Assembly (NCBI GenBank): GCA_964649725.1
Contig: CAZYTM010000001.1
Span: forward strand, 806,001 to 870,000
Origin: CAZYTM01 sp964649725
GTDB taxonomy: Bacteria > Desulfobacterota > Desulfuromonadia > Geobacterales > Geobacteraceae
Reading direction: 5' to 3'
DNA length: 64,000 bases
Notes under the pieces: generated by a model
The model's database searches: none
Seen by the model: the letters and a program-made list of their open reading frames with translations, nothing else
What the model was told of the DNA's origin: nothing
Position numbers and translations under genes: made by a program
In this document: positions 1 through 8,079 of the stretch, piece by piece
Layout: each line of letters opens with the position of its first letter
How positions within the stretch are numbered: position 1 is the stretch's first letter

Positions 1-1
1 T

Positions 2-439
2 GGCGGAGCCTACGCCTCTTTTAACAATTATCCAACCGGTGCCGACCTGGTCCTGGCATTGCCGACTACCCGCCTGGCTGTAATGGGGCCGGCCGGCAAG
101 GAGTTCGTCTACAAGGATGAATTGCGCAAGATCCGCAGTACGATCCCGGAAATGATCAAGAAGGGGACCCAGGAGCGGATTACTGCCGGCATGAATGGTG
201 ATGAGGCAAAGAAGGACGCTGAGAAGGAGACGGCAGAATGGTTGAAGGCTCAGGAGGCTGCACTCAATCTCCGCTACGAAAAAGAGCTGATGAATCCTAA
301 AGAGGGTCTTGCCCTTGGCTCTATCTCATCAATTGTCATGCCGACTGACCTGCGTAAGGTCCTAGGCGAGAACATGAACTTCCTCCTCAGGCATTATCAG
401 CCATCGTCAATGGGTGGTGTGCAGCGTGAGTTCCATTAA
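2..439 (+). CDS. acyl-CoA carboxylase carboxyltransferase subunit, C-terminal part (5' end outside window)
   Basis: The reading frame is open at the left edge, so this is the last ~145 residues of a larger protein. The visible start reads GGAYASFNNYPTGADLVLAL, a glycine-rich acyl-CoA binding segment followed by PTTRLAVMGPAGKEFVYKD, as in biotin-dependent carboxyltransferase (PccB/AccA-D type) C-terminal halves. The end carries LGENMNFLLRHYQ. These enzymes move carboxyl from carboxybiotin to an acyl-CoA. The next gene supplies biotin carboxylase plus biotin carrier, and methylmalonyl-CoA mutase and epimerase follow, so propionyl-CoA is the most likely substrate. That substrate is inferred from context; acetyl-CoA or a transcarboxylase role cannot be excluded. 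Confidence 0.85.
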   Translation, partial: GGAYASFNNYPTGADLVLALPTTRLAVMGPAGKEFVYKDELRKIRSTIPEMIKKGTQERITAGMNGDEAKKDAEKETAEWLKAQEAALNLRYEKELMNPKEGLALGSISSIVMPTDLRKVLGENMNFLLRHYQPSSMGGVQREFH

Positions 440-483
440 TTCTATGAACGTCTATTTTTGACTTAGATTGGAGATAGAGACCG

Positions 484-3363
484 ATGACTGATTATTATAT
501 GAACAACCCCCTGATCCACAAGGATCGCCGCTTGAGCAGCTCCTCGTCCGCGTGGGTGCGTTCTTTTTCCTGTGAAGACCTGAAACCGCTCATTGTCTGT
601 CGTGGACCGATACGTAAGGAGGCGATGGATGTCTATGGTGAAATGGGAATAACCCATTATGGCATACTGCTCTCCGAAAAAGACTCTATTGTCTATCCTA
701 ATGCCCTGGCTCCTGAATTGCGCACCTTGACCGACTCAACCCGGGTCCACCGGGTTCCTGATTACTCAGGTGCCAGCAAGGAAGAGCGGGTCGAGCGAAT
801 CAACCAGATCATCCAGATTGCCAAGGACAATGACTACGACTCAATTTTTGCTGGCTACGGCTTTATGGCCGAAGATGAGGAGTTCGTCTCTGCCATAGAA
901 AAGGCCGGGCTCAAGTTCATTGGCCCCTGCGCCTATACTCAGGCAAGCGCTGGTAAAAAGGATGAGGCCAAACGTACTGCTCTTGGTGTCAAGGTAAGCG
1001 TGACCCCTGGTATTGACAATGTGACAGCACGTACCCTGCTCAAGAAACACCCCTCCCGCGAGAAACTGCTGGCTATTGTCAAGGCAGAAGGGCTTTCCTG
1101 TGATGATAAGATCCTCAAGGACAAGAATTTGCCGCTGGAGACAGTTGCAGATCATATTCTGATGTCCTCATATGCCAAGGGGGTCGATCTATTCTCCATC
1201 GAAGAACTATCTGCACAGGTTCAGGTCGAGGTTACCGAACTGTTTCGCAAGTATCCGCAGAGCCGGTTTCGTCTGAAAGCTATCGGTGGCGGTGGCGGCA
1301 AAGGTCAACGTATACTTGGTGGTTCATTGCTTACCGTGAAGAACGCCGATGAGAAGCTTATCCAGAAAGCGGCTGCCGAAGCGCCGGCAATGGTCAGAGA
1401 AGTACTTAACGAAGTCAAGGCTACTGGAGTTGGTGACAACAAGAACCTTCTCATCGAGCTGAATATCGAGCAGACTCGTCATAACGAGATTCAGCTTTTG
1501 GGTAATGGCGAGTGGTGCATTTCTTTGGGTGGCCGCGATTGCTCGTTGCAGATGCATGAACAGAAGTTGCTGGAAGTTTCGGTTACTCAGGAGGGGCTTG
1601 CAGTTGCCATTGAGCAGGCCAAGAAGGCTGGTAGAAAAGCAGAGGCAAAGGCGCTGGAGAGTGATCTGAATGTATTGAAGAGAATGGAGGATGATGCTGC
1701 CAGGTTCGGCAAGGCGGTTGGACTCGATTCAGCATCTACTTTTGAGTGTATCGTTGACCGTGACCGATACTACTTTATGGAGGTGAACACCAGAATCCAG
1801 GTGGAACACCGTGTGTCGGAGCTCTGTTACAGTCTCAAATTCACCAACCCGAAAGACAAGAAGGACTTTTTCATTGTAGAATCTCTGGTTGAGGCGATGG
1901 CCCTGCTGGCCAGGCATAAGAAGAATCTGCCTAAACCTGAGCGAATCCCTCGCTTCACAGCCTCTGTCGAGGCACGCCTCAATGCCACCGATGCTTCATT
2001 GTCACCCCATGCAGGCGGGATGATCCGTTACTGGTCAAAACCGATCGAGGGGGAAATTCGTGATGATCAGGGGATTTGTCTGCCTAATCCCGATACAGAT
2101 ATGTTCATGCGATACAAGGTAGCAGGGGCATATGATTCAAACATCGCCCTGCTTCTTACCAAAGGGAAAGACCGTTTCGACTGTTACGAGTTTATGGCCA
2201 AAGTTCTGGGGCATACCAGCCTGCGCGGTACAGATCTGGCGACCAATCTGGAGTTCCACTACGGTCTGGTCAACTGGTTCATCGGCCAGAATGTTATGGC
2301 AAAGCCTACCACCCGTTTTGTAGTACCCTATCTGACTCTGGTCGGCACACTTAAGGAAGAATCCGGCAAGATCGACCCGGTCTATGCATTCCTGCAGATG
2401 AAGAAACACTATGCCAAGCTGATAGCAGAGCAGTTCCCCAATGACCCTCAGATGGCCAAAACCATCTCCCAGGTGCTAGACCGGAAAGGGACCCTGGTTA
2501 CCAGGCCTATGGAGAAGCTGCTTGATGATCCGCACCTGCTTTCCGGCTGGTTGAGTATCAACAAGAAGAATTTCCGTCTGGAAAAAGGGAAGGTGGTCTG
2601 GCTGAGAAATCCGCTGGTAATACTTGATGAAACTTACGAGTATCTGAATATGTCATATCGCCCCGATGTCCCAGCTGCCGAAGTGATCTGGGGGCATGAT
2701 AATGACTTGCTGCAAAAGGCGCTTCGTTTTTACAACTCACTCTGTGCCAAGTTCAAACTGAATATGGATGATTATTTTAAACTGAATGAAATGCTGCAGA
2801 AAGACAAGCCACAGGGGGGCTATGATGCCGCCATGTGGGAACAGATACAGTCAGCTCACTTCGGCTTCGAGTCTGGGGTTGAACTGCTCGGCATGCTCTT
2901 CCTGATTGCGGAACAGACCAAGTTTTGGGATTTCCGGGTCGAGGAAGATCTGGAAGTGACTATCCCTACCTACTTATCTGATCCAGATCTGCAAGTACGG
3001 ATGAAAAAGATTCTGGTGCCTCCACCGGCAACCAAAGCTGATGAGGTAGTGGCAATGTGCGGTGGCATGTACTATGCCCAGGAAGCGCCGGGATTACCTC
3101 CATTTGTTTCGGAAGGTATGCATTTTGAAAAAGGCCAGCCGCTCTACATCATTGAGGTGATGAAGATGTTCAACACCATCAGAGCGACATTCTCCGGCAC
3201 AATAGACAAAATTCTTATTCAGGGTGGTGATGGTACTATTGTCCAGAAGGGGCAGCCCCTTTTCAAGGTCACCCCGGATGAGAAATTTGTCGAAGTTGAT
3301 CCGGCGATATTAGAAAAACTGCGACGGGAGAGGACCTCTGAATATTTGAAGGCAGTTCTATAG
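484..3363 (+). CDS. biotin carboxylase fused to biotin carrier domain (acyl-CoA carboxylase, probably propionyl-CoA)
   Basis: 959 aa. The N-terminal two thirds is an ATP-grasp biotin carboxylase: GGGGGKGQRI is the glycine-rich ATP loop and FMEVNTRIQVEH is the catalytic segment near residue 435, followed by a biotin carboxylase C-terminal region. The last ~80 residues are a biotinyl domain with EVMKMFN, and the biotinylated Lys is about K894. It carboxylates biotin with bicarbonate and ATP and presents it to the carboxyltransferase encoded just upstream. It is longer than a plain AccC plus AccB: there is an insertion of roughly 70 residues before the ATP loop and a long helical region (about 590-860) before the biotinyl domain, a known layout for large acyl-CoA carboxylase alpha chains. 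Start ATG is preceded by GGAG at 470-473. Substrate choice is inferred from the neighbouring methylmalonyl-CoA genes. Confidence 0.88.
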   Translation: MTDYYMNNPLIHKDRRLSSSSSAWVRSFSCEDLKPLIVCRGPIRKEAMDVYGEMGITHYGILLSEKDSIVYPNALAPELRTLTDSTRVHRVPDYSGASKEERVERINQIIQIAKDNDYDSIFAGYGFMAEDEEFVSAIEKAGLKFIGPCAYTQASAGKKDEAKRTALGVKVSVTPGIDNVTARTLLKKHPSREKLLAIVKAEGLSCDDKILKDKNLPLETVADHILMSSYAKGVDLFSIEELSAQVQVEVTELFRKYPQSRFRLKAIGGGGGKGQRILGGSLLTVKNADEKLIQKAAAEAPAMVREVLNEVKATGVGDNKNLLIELNIEQTRHNEIQLLGNGEWCISLGGRDCSLQMHEQKLLEVSVTQEGLAVAIEQAKKAGRKAEAKALESDLNVLKRMEDDAARFGKAVGLDSASTFECIVDRDRYYFMEVNTRIQVEHRVSELCYSLKFTNPKDKKDFFIVESLVEAMALLARHKKNLPKPERIPRFTASVEARLNATDASLSPHAGGMIRYWSKPIEGEIRDDQGICLPNPDTDMFMRYKVAGAYDSNIALLLTKGKDRFDCYEFMAKVLGHTSLRGTDLATNLEFHYGLVNWFIGQNVMAKPTTRFVVPYLTLVGTLKEESGKIDPVYAFLQMKKHYAKLIAEQFPNDPQMAKTISQVLDRKGTLVTRPMEKLLDDPHLLSGWLSINKKNFRLEKGKVVWLRNPLVILDETYEYLNMSYRPDVPAAEVIWGHDNDLLQKALRFYNSLCAKFKLNMDDYFKLNEMLQKDKPQGGYDAAMWEQIQSAHFGFESGVELLGMLFLIAEQTKFWDFRVEEDLEVTIPTYLSDPDLQVRMKKILVPPPATKADEVVAMCGGMYYAQEAPGLPPFVSEGMHFEKGQPLYIIEVMKMFNTIRATFSGTIDKILIQGGDGTIVQKGQPLFKVTPDEKFVEVDPAILEKLRRERTSEYLKAVL

Positions 3364-3392
3364 TGATTTTGTTAGCAACAGATTAATAGAAA

Positions 3393-3419
3393 AAGGCTCC
3401 ACATAATATGTGGAGCCTT
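3393..3419. terminator. bidirectional hairpin terminator
   Basis: Perfect 12-bp stem (3393-3404 with 3408-3419) and a 3-nt loop between the convergent carboxylase gene and the minus-strand zinc-ribbon gene. On the minus strand the stem is followed directly by a T run (reverse complement of the A run before 3395), so it should terminate the small gene best; on the plus strand the downstream tract is only TTAATT. Confidence 0.75.
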
Positions 3420-3475
3420 AATTGCAAAGGTTTACTCTACCACTAGAGAGAAGGCCGAATTTTGCAGATTTTTTT

Positions 3476-3685
3476 TCAGGCCAGATTGTAGTCATCTCCT
3501 TCTACGCATTCAGACTGAGCAGCCAGGAATGAGTTTTCCTGAGGGTCTTTTATGACTTCTGTCAGCCCATGACTGACAGACCACATTGTGCCGCAACTGG
3601 GGCATTTCATAATGCCTTCAGCAAAACCATCTGAATGTAAATGAATGCCAACATGCTCATGTTGTTTACATCCGGGACATTGCAT
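3476..3685 (-). CDS. small zinc-ribbon-like hypothetical protein
   Basis: 69 aa. The N-terminus reads MQCPGCKQHEH and residues ~26-32 read MKCPSCGT, giving two CPxC knuckles about 24 residues apart, the spacing of a small zinc ribbon. The His-rich stretch between them (HEHVGIHLHSDG) could add ligands. The C-terminal half is acidic and carries one further Cys. The start is supported by AAAGGAG seven bases before the ATG on the minus strand. It sits alone and convergent to the carboxylase gene, divergent from methylmalonyl-CoA mutase with ~150 bp between. I do not recognise a named family; metal binding is inferred from the Cys pairs only. Confidence 0.7.
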   Translation of the reverse strand: MQCPGCKQHEHVGIHLHSDGFAEGIMKCPSCGTMWSVSHGLTEVIKDPQENSFLAAQSECVEGDDYNLA

Positions 3686-3836
3686 AAATACTCCTTTCCT
3701 GTTGACCTAGAGAAAGAATTACAGTTTTTTAATAGTATAGGGGGGAGTGGGATAAATGCAAGTTGTTTAGTTAAATATCAGGGCAAAAAATATTCAAATA
3801 TTGTCAGCGCAATAATAGCAGAATCAGGAGAGAATA

Positions 3837-5492
3837 ATGAGCATTTCTGAACAGAAAAAGAGATGGCAGGAGACTACCGTTGCCAAGAATATTGCCAGGG
3901 CACCGGAACGTAAGTCTGAATTCAAAACTACATCGAATATCGAGTTGGAGAGATGTTTCACGCCAGGCTTTGATTTCCCTGAATATGATGCACAACTAGG
4001 TTTTCCCGGCCATTATCCTTTTACTCGGGGAGTCCAGCCGACCATGTATCGTGGGAGATTCTGGACCATGCGCCAGTATGCCGGTTTTGGCACTGCAAAG
4101 GAGTCCAACGAGCGTTACAAATATCTGTTGTCAGCTGGTCAGACTGGTCTATCAGTCGCCTTCGATCTGCCGACGCAAATGGGGTACGATTCGGACGCGG
4201 CAATGAGTCAGGGTGAAGTTGGTAAAGTAGGTGTTGCCATAGACTCGCTGGCAGACATGGAAATTCTTTTTGATGGTATTCCGCTTGATCAGGTCTCTAC
4301 ATCCATGACCATCAACTCTACAGCGGCTATCCTTCTGGCTATGTATATAGCAGTAGCAGAAAAACAGGGGGTTACGGCGGATAAGATCTCCGGCACTATC
4401 CAAAATGATATTCTCAAAGAGTATATGGCTCGCGGGACTTATATCTATCCGCCGCGCGAATCGATGCGGATAATTACTGATATTTTTGCCTATTGCAAGG
4501 ACCATGTGCCCAAATGGAACACTATCAGCATCTCCGGTTATCATATCAGGGAGGCCGGGTCCAGCGCAGTACAGGAAGTTGCATTTACCCTTGCTGATGG
4601 CATCGCTTATGTTGATGCAGCAATTAAGGCCGGTCTTGATGTGGACGAATTTGCACCACGGTTGGCGTTCTTTTTTAATGCGCATAATAACCTGTTTGAG
4701 GAGGTGGCGAAATTCCGGGCCGCCCGCCGAATGTGGGCTAAGATCATGAAGGATCGTTTCAAGGCGAAAGATCCCAGATCGTGGATGCTGCGTTTCCATA
4801 CCCAGACTGCTGGCTGCACTCTGACTGCACAGCAGCCGGACAACAACATAATGCGCGTCACTATTCAGGCATTGGCAGCAGTACTTGGTGGGACCCAATC
4901 GCTGCATACCAACTCCCGTGACGAGGCTCTGGCGCTCCCCACCGAGGACTCGGTGAGAATAGCACTCAGGACCCAGCAGGTAATCGCCTACGAGTCTGGA
5001 GCAGCAGATAGTATTGATCCCCTGGCCGGGAGTTTTATGGTGGAGTCACTCACTGATCAGATCGAAAAGGGAGCTTCTGACTATATCGACAAGATTGACA
5101 AACTGGGCGGGGCTGTCGAGGCTATTTCCCGCGGATTTCAGCAGAAAGAGATTCAGGACTCGGCCTATGCTTATCAGCGGGCTATCGAGACCAGTGACCT
5201 GGTAATCGTCGGGGTCAACAAGTTTGTAATCGAAGAGCCCCCCCCGACTGACCTGCTGAGAATCAAAGAAGCAGTGGAGATATCCCAGAAGCAGGCGCTG
5301 GCAGTAATGAAAAGTAAACGTGACAATGGCAATGTCAGGGAGGCTCTTGAATCCCTCTCTGTTGCGGCCAAAGGTAAGGAAAATCTCATGCCGCATATTC
5401 TCAAGGCGGTCAAGGCTTATGCTACTCTTGGTGAAATTGCCAACGTTTTCCGCGATGTTTTCGGTACGCACAAAGAAACAGTAGTGCTGTGA
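3837..5492 (+). CDS. methylmalonyl-CoA mutase, large (catalytic) subunit
   Basis: 551 aa, covering the TIM-barrel catalytic region only. It interconverts methylmalonyl-CoA and succinyl-CoA by adenosylcobalamin radical chemistry. RQYAGFGTA (Tyr at residue 81) and TIQNDILKEYMARGTYIYPP (Arg at 199) carry the Tyr and Arg that in this family bind the carboxylate of methylmalonyl-CoA; isobutyryl-CoA mutases have Phe and Gln there. FDLPTQMGYDSD is the form seen in split-subunit enzymes. There is no C-terminal B12-binding domain with a DxHxxG motif, so a separate small cobalamin-binding subunit must exist outside this window. RBS AGGAGA precedes the ATG. It lies 71 bp before the epimerase, and the two are probably co-transcribed. 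Confidence 0.95.
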   Translation: MSISEQKKRWQETTVAKNIARAPERKSEFKTTSNIELERCFTPGFDFPEYDAQLGFPGHYPFTRGVQPTMYRGRFWTMRQYAGFGTAKESNERYKYLLSAGQTGLSVAFDLPTQMGYDSDAAMSQGEVGKVGVAIDSLADMEILFDGIPLDQVSTSMTINSTAAILLAMYIAVAEKQGVTADKISGTIQNDILKEYMARGTYIYPPRESMRIITDIFAYCKDHVPKWNTISISGYHIREAGSSAVQEVAFTLADGIAYVDAAIKAGLDVDEFAPRLAFFFNAHNNLFEEVAKFRAARRMWAKIMKDRFKAKDPRSWMLRFHTQTAGCTLTAQQPDNNIMRVTIQALAAVLGGTQSLHTNSRDEALALPTEDSVRIALRTQQVIAYESGAADSIDPLAGSFMVESLTDQIEKGASDYIDKIDKLGGAVEAISRGFQQKEIQDSAYAYQRAIETSDLVIVGVNKFVIEEPPPTDLLRIKEAVEISQKQALAVMKSKRDNGNVREALESLSVAAKGKENLMPHILKAVKAYATLGEIANVFRDVFGTHKETVVL

Positions 5493-5563
5493 TACGTAAT
5501 GAATATTTAATCGATTCGTAACAACTCGGTAATAATACTTCAGTTTAAATATTGGAGCCACTT

Positions 5564-5968
5564 ATGCTTGAAAAAATCAATCATCTCGGTATTGCAGTCA
5601 CCTCCCTAGACAATGCAATCCCTTGGTATCGAGATGTACTTGGGCTACCCTTCGCGGGCATAGAGGAAGTCGCTGAGCAAAAAGTCAGAGTTGCATTTTT
5701 CCAGGTGGGTGAAGTGATGATCGAACTTCTTGAACCGACAGCAGACGACAGCCCGATTGCGGCGTTTCTGGGAAAGAATGGTGCAGGGATTCATCATGTC
5801 GCCTATGAGGTTGAAGATATAGAATTTGCAATCAAGGAGATGGAACTCGCCGGGGCACGCATGATTGATACAAAACCCCGCGTGGGTGCCCATGGGACAA
5901 GAATTGCCTTTGTTCATCCCAAGAGCAGCATGGGAGTATTGACTGAGCTTTGTCAATCTTCCCACTGA
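5564..5968 (+). CDS. mce: methylmalonyl-CoA epimerase
   Basis: 134 aa, vicinal-oxygen-chelate fold with two similar halves. It interconverts (R)- and (S)-methylmalonyl-CoA, linking the carboxylase product to the mutase. Visible metal-ligand candidates at the family positions are His7 (INHLGIAV), Glu54 (VMIELLEP), His77/78 (GIHHVAYEVED) and Glu128 (VLTELCQ). The chosen ATG is preceded by GGAG (5554-5557) with correct spacing; an upstream in-frame TTG at 5552 lies inside that ribosome binding site and is not used. Length matches the family. Confidence 0.95.
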   Translation: MLEKINHLGIAVTSLDNAIPWYRDVLGLPFAGIEEVAEQKVRVAFFQVGEVMIELLEPTADDSPIAAFLGKNGAGIHHVAYEVEDIEFAIKEMELAGARMIDTKPRVGAHGTRIAFVHPKSSMGVLTELCQSSH

Positions 5969-6108
5969 CAGCTATAATAGCTCCATTTATCTGTCTGAAT
6001 GGCTATGATTTGCGGTTGTAGAAGATGCTTGTCCAACATTCCTATGTTGAATGTGGCTCGGTGATGTGGCATTGGTGATAATTAATCGCTCGAATATTCA
6101 TTTTATTC

Positions 6109-6156
6109 TTGACTTTTTTGCGGAAACTTCTATATTGTTCTAAAAATTTTAGAACA
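6109..6156 (+). promoter_or_regulatory. sigma70-type promoter overlapped by a 21-bp perfect palindrome (operator candidate)
   Basis: TTGACT (6109-6114), 16-bp spacer, TATATT (6131-6136). Starting at the last base of the -10 box is a perfect inverted repeat, TGTTCTAAAA-A-TTTTAGAACA (6136-6156), covering the expected start of transcription. A dimeric repressor bound there would block initiation. Which regulator binds is unknown. Confidence 0.6.
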
Positions 6157-6248
6157 TCGTTATTGCATAGTGCAGCTGATGATGGGATGAAAGAGATATA
6201 TATTACTAGGTTAGTATTGGGTGGGGGCCGGACAATATAGCAGGAGAC

Positions 6249-6277
6249 TTGACAAAGCCTCGCCACAACATTAGATT
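6249..6277 (+). promoter_or_regulatory. second promoter candidate upstream of porin
   Basis: TTGACA (6249-6254), 17-bp spacer, TAGATT (6272-6277; four of six consensus positions). A transcript from here would carry a leader of about 320 nt before the porin ATG. Confidence 0.35.
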
Positions 6278-6499
6278 GGCAATAATTATTTTTGGCAAAG
6301 TGGGTGTAAATGAAGCTTACTGACAGACAGACTTCAAATTCACCGTTCATTAAACTGGAATTGTATTTTTCCGGTTTTATTACTTGTCGCAGCAAGATGG
6401 GTCAAGGCCCTTTTCCGTTTCAAAGCTGATTTCTGCAGCGGGGGCGGAAGAGGGTTTTTTTGTTGGTTACGTACAGCAATATCGTAGATAGCAGGAGAC

Positions 6500-6523
6500 A
6501 TGTCTATTAAAGAAAGGTGGTGA
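6500..6523 (+). CDS. possible 7-residue leader peptide before the porin gene
   Basis: ATG after GCAGGAGAC reads MSIKERW then TGA, 79 nt before the porin ATG. The ribosome binding site is plausible, and the first residues copy those of the porin (MSIKK). It could be a leader peptide or a decayed duplicate of the gene start. This rests only on position and the ribosome binding site. Confidence 0.25.
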   Translation: MSIKERW

Positions 6524-6602
6524 TAAAGCAGTAATTGCTGAAACAGCAGAATTTTAATTCGATAAATAATTGGGTTTTCATCAACAATGAAGGAGGTATG
6601 TA

Positions 6603-7961
6603 ATGAGTATCAAAAAGAAGCTTTTGACGTTGGCAGCTGCAACCGCGCTGACCGCGGCCATGTCGGTGCCGGCACTGGCTCTCGAAAATGAGTTCCATGG
6701 GATGTATAGGTCGATGGGGTATTATACCAATATTTTCAATGGTGCGACAAATCATCTCCCATTGTTAAAAGATGCCCCGAGCAACTTTTTCATGGAGCAA
6801 CGCGCCCGCATCCAGTACATTGCAAAGGCCAATGACGACCTGAAACTGGTCACCCATTTCGAACTCGATACCCGTTTCGGTGGCATCGGCGATGCCTACA
6901 AAGGTACCGCTTCCGGTAATGATGCCGGTAACCTTGACGCCGACCAGTTGACCCTTGAGACCAAGAACATCTATCTCGACTTCAACTGCCCGATCACCAA
7001 GACCAACTTCAAGGTCGGTATGCAGCCTTGGGCTGATGCCTACCAGAGCATCTTCTTGCTGGCCGACATGACCGGTGTTTATGCCACTAAGAAGTTCGAT
7101 CCGGCTACTCTGTCACTCGGCTGGTTCCGCTATAACGATACAAGTTCTGTTTCAGCATCTTCGACGAGCCTTAAGCCTGCTGGCAGATTTGACAATGACT
7201 TCTTTGTGGTTGATGGTAAATTAGCTCTCAACAAGGATATGACAGTAGGCGGCAGCTATTACATGATTGAAGATGGCAATGGCGCCACTCCGTCGGTAAG
7301 AAACCTGCATATGCTCGGTGTCAATGCCGCCATCAAGGCTGGTCAGATCGATGTAAAACCGTTTGCTGCATTCCAGTTTGGTACAACCACTGTTGGCACA
7401 AAGAAGAAGATGAATGGCCTTTTGGTCGGGTCTACTGCTAAAGTTAACAAAGTTGGCCCAGGAAACATTACCGCTTCCTTTGTTTATCTCTCTGGCGATG
7501 ATCGTGGCAAGGGCCAGGGTAAAGACTTCCAGATCGTAAGTGCAAATACCAGCTATTTTAATGCTGCCAATATGTGGATCCTTATTCGTAATGCTGCAGC
7601 AGTAAATTCCTCCAGCTCTATTATGGGTGCCACCGGTAACGACCTTACCAATGGCGGTCGTGGTCTCCTCTTTGTCCAGGCTGGCTATGAAGGTACTGTA
7701 GACAAGATGTTCTACAATGCCAATGTTGGCTATGCCCGGGTACCTAATGCCCAGAATGCCAAGGAAGAGTCGATCGGCACCGAGCTTAACGCGCAGGTTG
7801 GCTACAAACTGTATGACAACCTCTCTGCCAGTTTAGCTGGTGCTTATGTTATGCTTGGCAAAGCATACAACAGCACAACCGCTGCTGACCGGTTTGCTCC
7901 GGGTGCATCCGATGCATCCAATCCGTGGCTTGCCAACGTACAGTTGAGCTACAGCTTCTAA
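6603..7961 (+). CDS. outer-membrane porin, Geobacter OmpJ-like
   Basis: 452 aa. A Sec signal peptide is visible (MSIKKKLLTLAAATALTAAM, cleavage after SVPALA). The mature part has alternating hydrophobic/polar segments rich in aromatic residues, and the chain ends NVQLSYSF with a terminal Phe, the usual beta-barrel assembly signal. Composition (many GYY, FELDTRF, LGWFRYND segments) fits a 16-18 strand trimeric porin. Its position between the methylmalonyl-CoA genes and hisZ-purA resembles that of the abundant Geobacter porin OmpJ, which I state from memory of that locus. A very strong ribosome binding site (AAGGAGG, 6590s) predicts high expression. A strong terminator follows. Function as a general diffusion channel is inferred. 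Confidence 0.8.
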   Translation: MSIKKKLLTLAAATALTAAMSVPALALENEFHGMYRSMGYYTNIFNGATNHLPLLKDAPSNFFMEQRARIQYIAKANDDLKLVTHFELDTRFGGIGDAYKGTASGNDAGNLDADQLTLETKNIYLDFNCPITKTNFKVGMQPWADAYQSIFLLADMTGVYATKKFDPATLSLGWFRYNDTSSVSASSTSLKPAGRFDNDFFVVDGKLALNKDMTVGGSYYMIEDGNGATPSVRNLHMLGVNAAIKAGQIDVKPFAAFQFGTTTVGTKKKMNGLLVGSTAKVNKVGPGNITASFVYLSGDDRGKGQGKDFQIVSANTSYFNAANMWILIRNAAAVNSSSSIMGATGNDLTNGGRGLLFVQAGYEGTVDKMFYNANVGYARVPNAQNAKEESIGTELNAQVGYKLYDNLSASLAGAYVMLGKAYNSTTAADRFAPGASDASNPWLANVQLSYSF

Positions 7962-7988
7962 TAGCCATTTTGGTATTAGGGTATATAT

Positions 7989-8019
7989 CAGGGGAGAGGC
8001 GACTCTCCCCTGTTTTTTT
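7989..8019 (+). terminator. rho-independent terminator of the porin gene
   Basis: 10-bp GC-rich stem (7989-7998 with 8003-8012), GCGA tetraloop, then seven T (8013-8019). Confidence 0.93.
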
Positions 8020-8079
8020 GTTGAAGCAGCGTAGCCCAGTAAATGATAGGTTGCAGATAGCAAAGATGCAGGAGTGAAT

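Larger units (their letters stand above)
5969..6602 (+). other. 634-bp gene-poor regulatory region upstream of the porin gene
   Basis: No protein family recognised. The region is AT-rich and holds a promoter overlapping a 21-bp palindrome (6109-6156), a second promoter candidate (6249-6277), a 12-bp direct repeat (6237-6248 and 6488-6499), a G-rich stretch followed by T7 near 6436-6463, and a 7-codon reading frame at 6500-6523. A 39-codon frame at 6310-6429 (MKLTDRQTSN...) has no good ribosome binding site and I do not call it a gene. The region probably encodes a long untranslated leader for the porin or a small RNA. Confidence 0.5.

Noticed and set aside
3702..3738. Promoter for the mutase gene starting at TTGACC (3702)
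   Set aside because: No -10 box at 15-19 bp; nearest candidates are 22-25 bp away, and the -35 lies in the ribosome binding region of the divergent gene.
4152..4907. 251-codon minus-strand reading frame inside the mutase gene
   Set aside because: It lies wholly antisense to a well-supported gene, has no family resemblance and no ribosome binding site; composition of the sense gene keeps it open.
6310..6429. 39-codon frame in the porin leader
   Set aside because: No plausible ribosome binding site, no similarity to anything known to me, and placed inside a likely untranslated leader.
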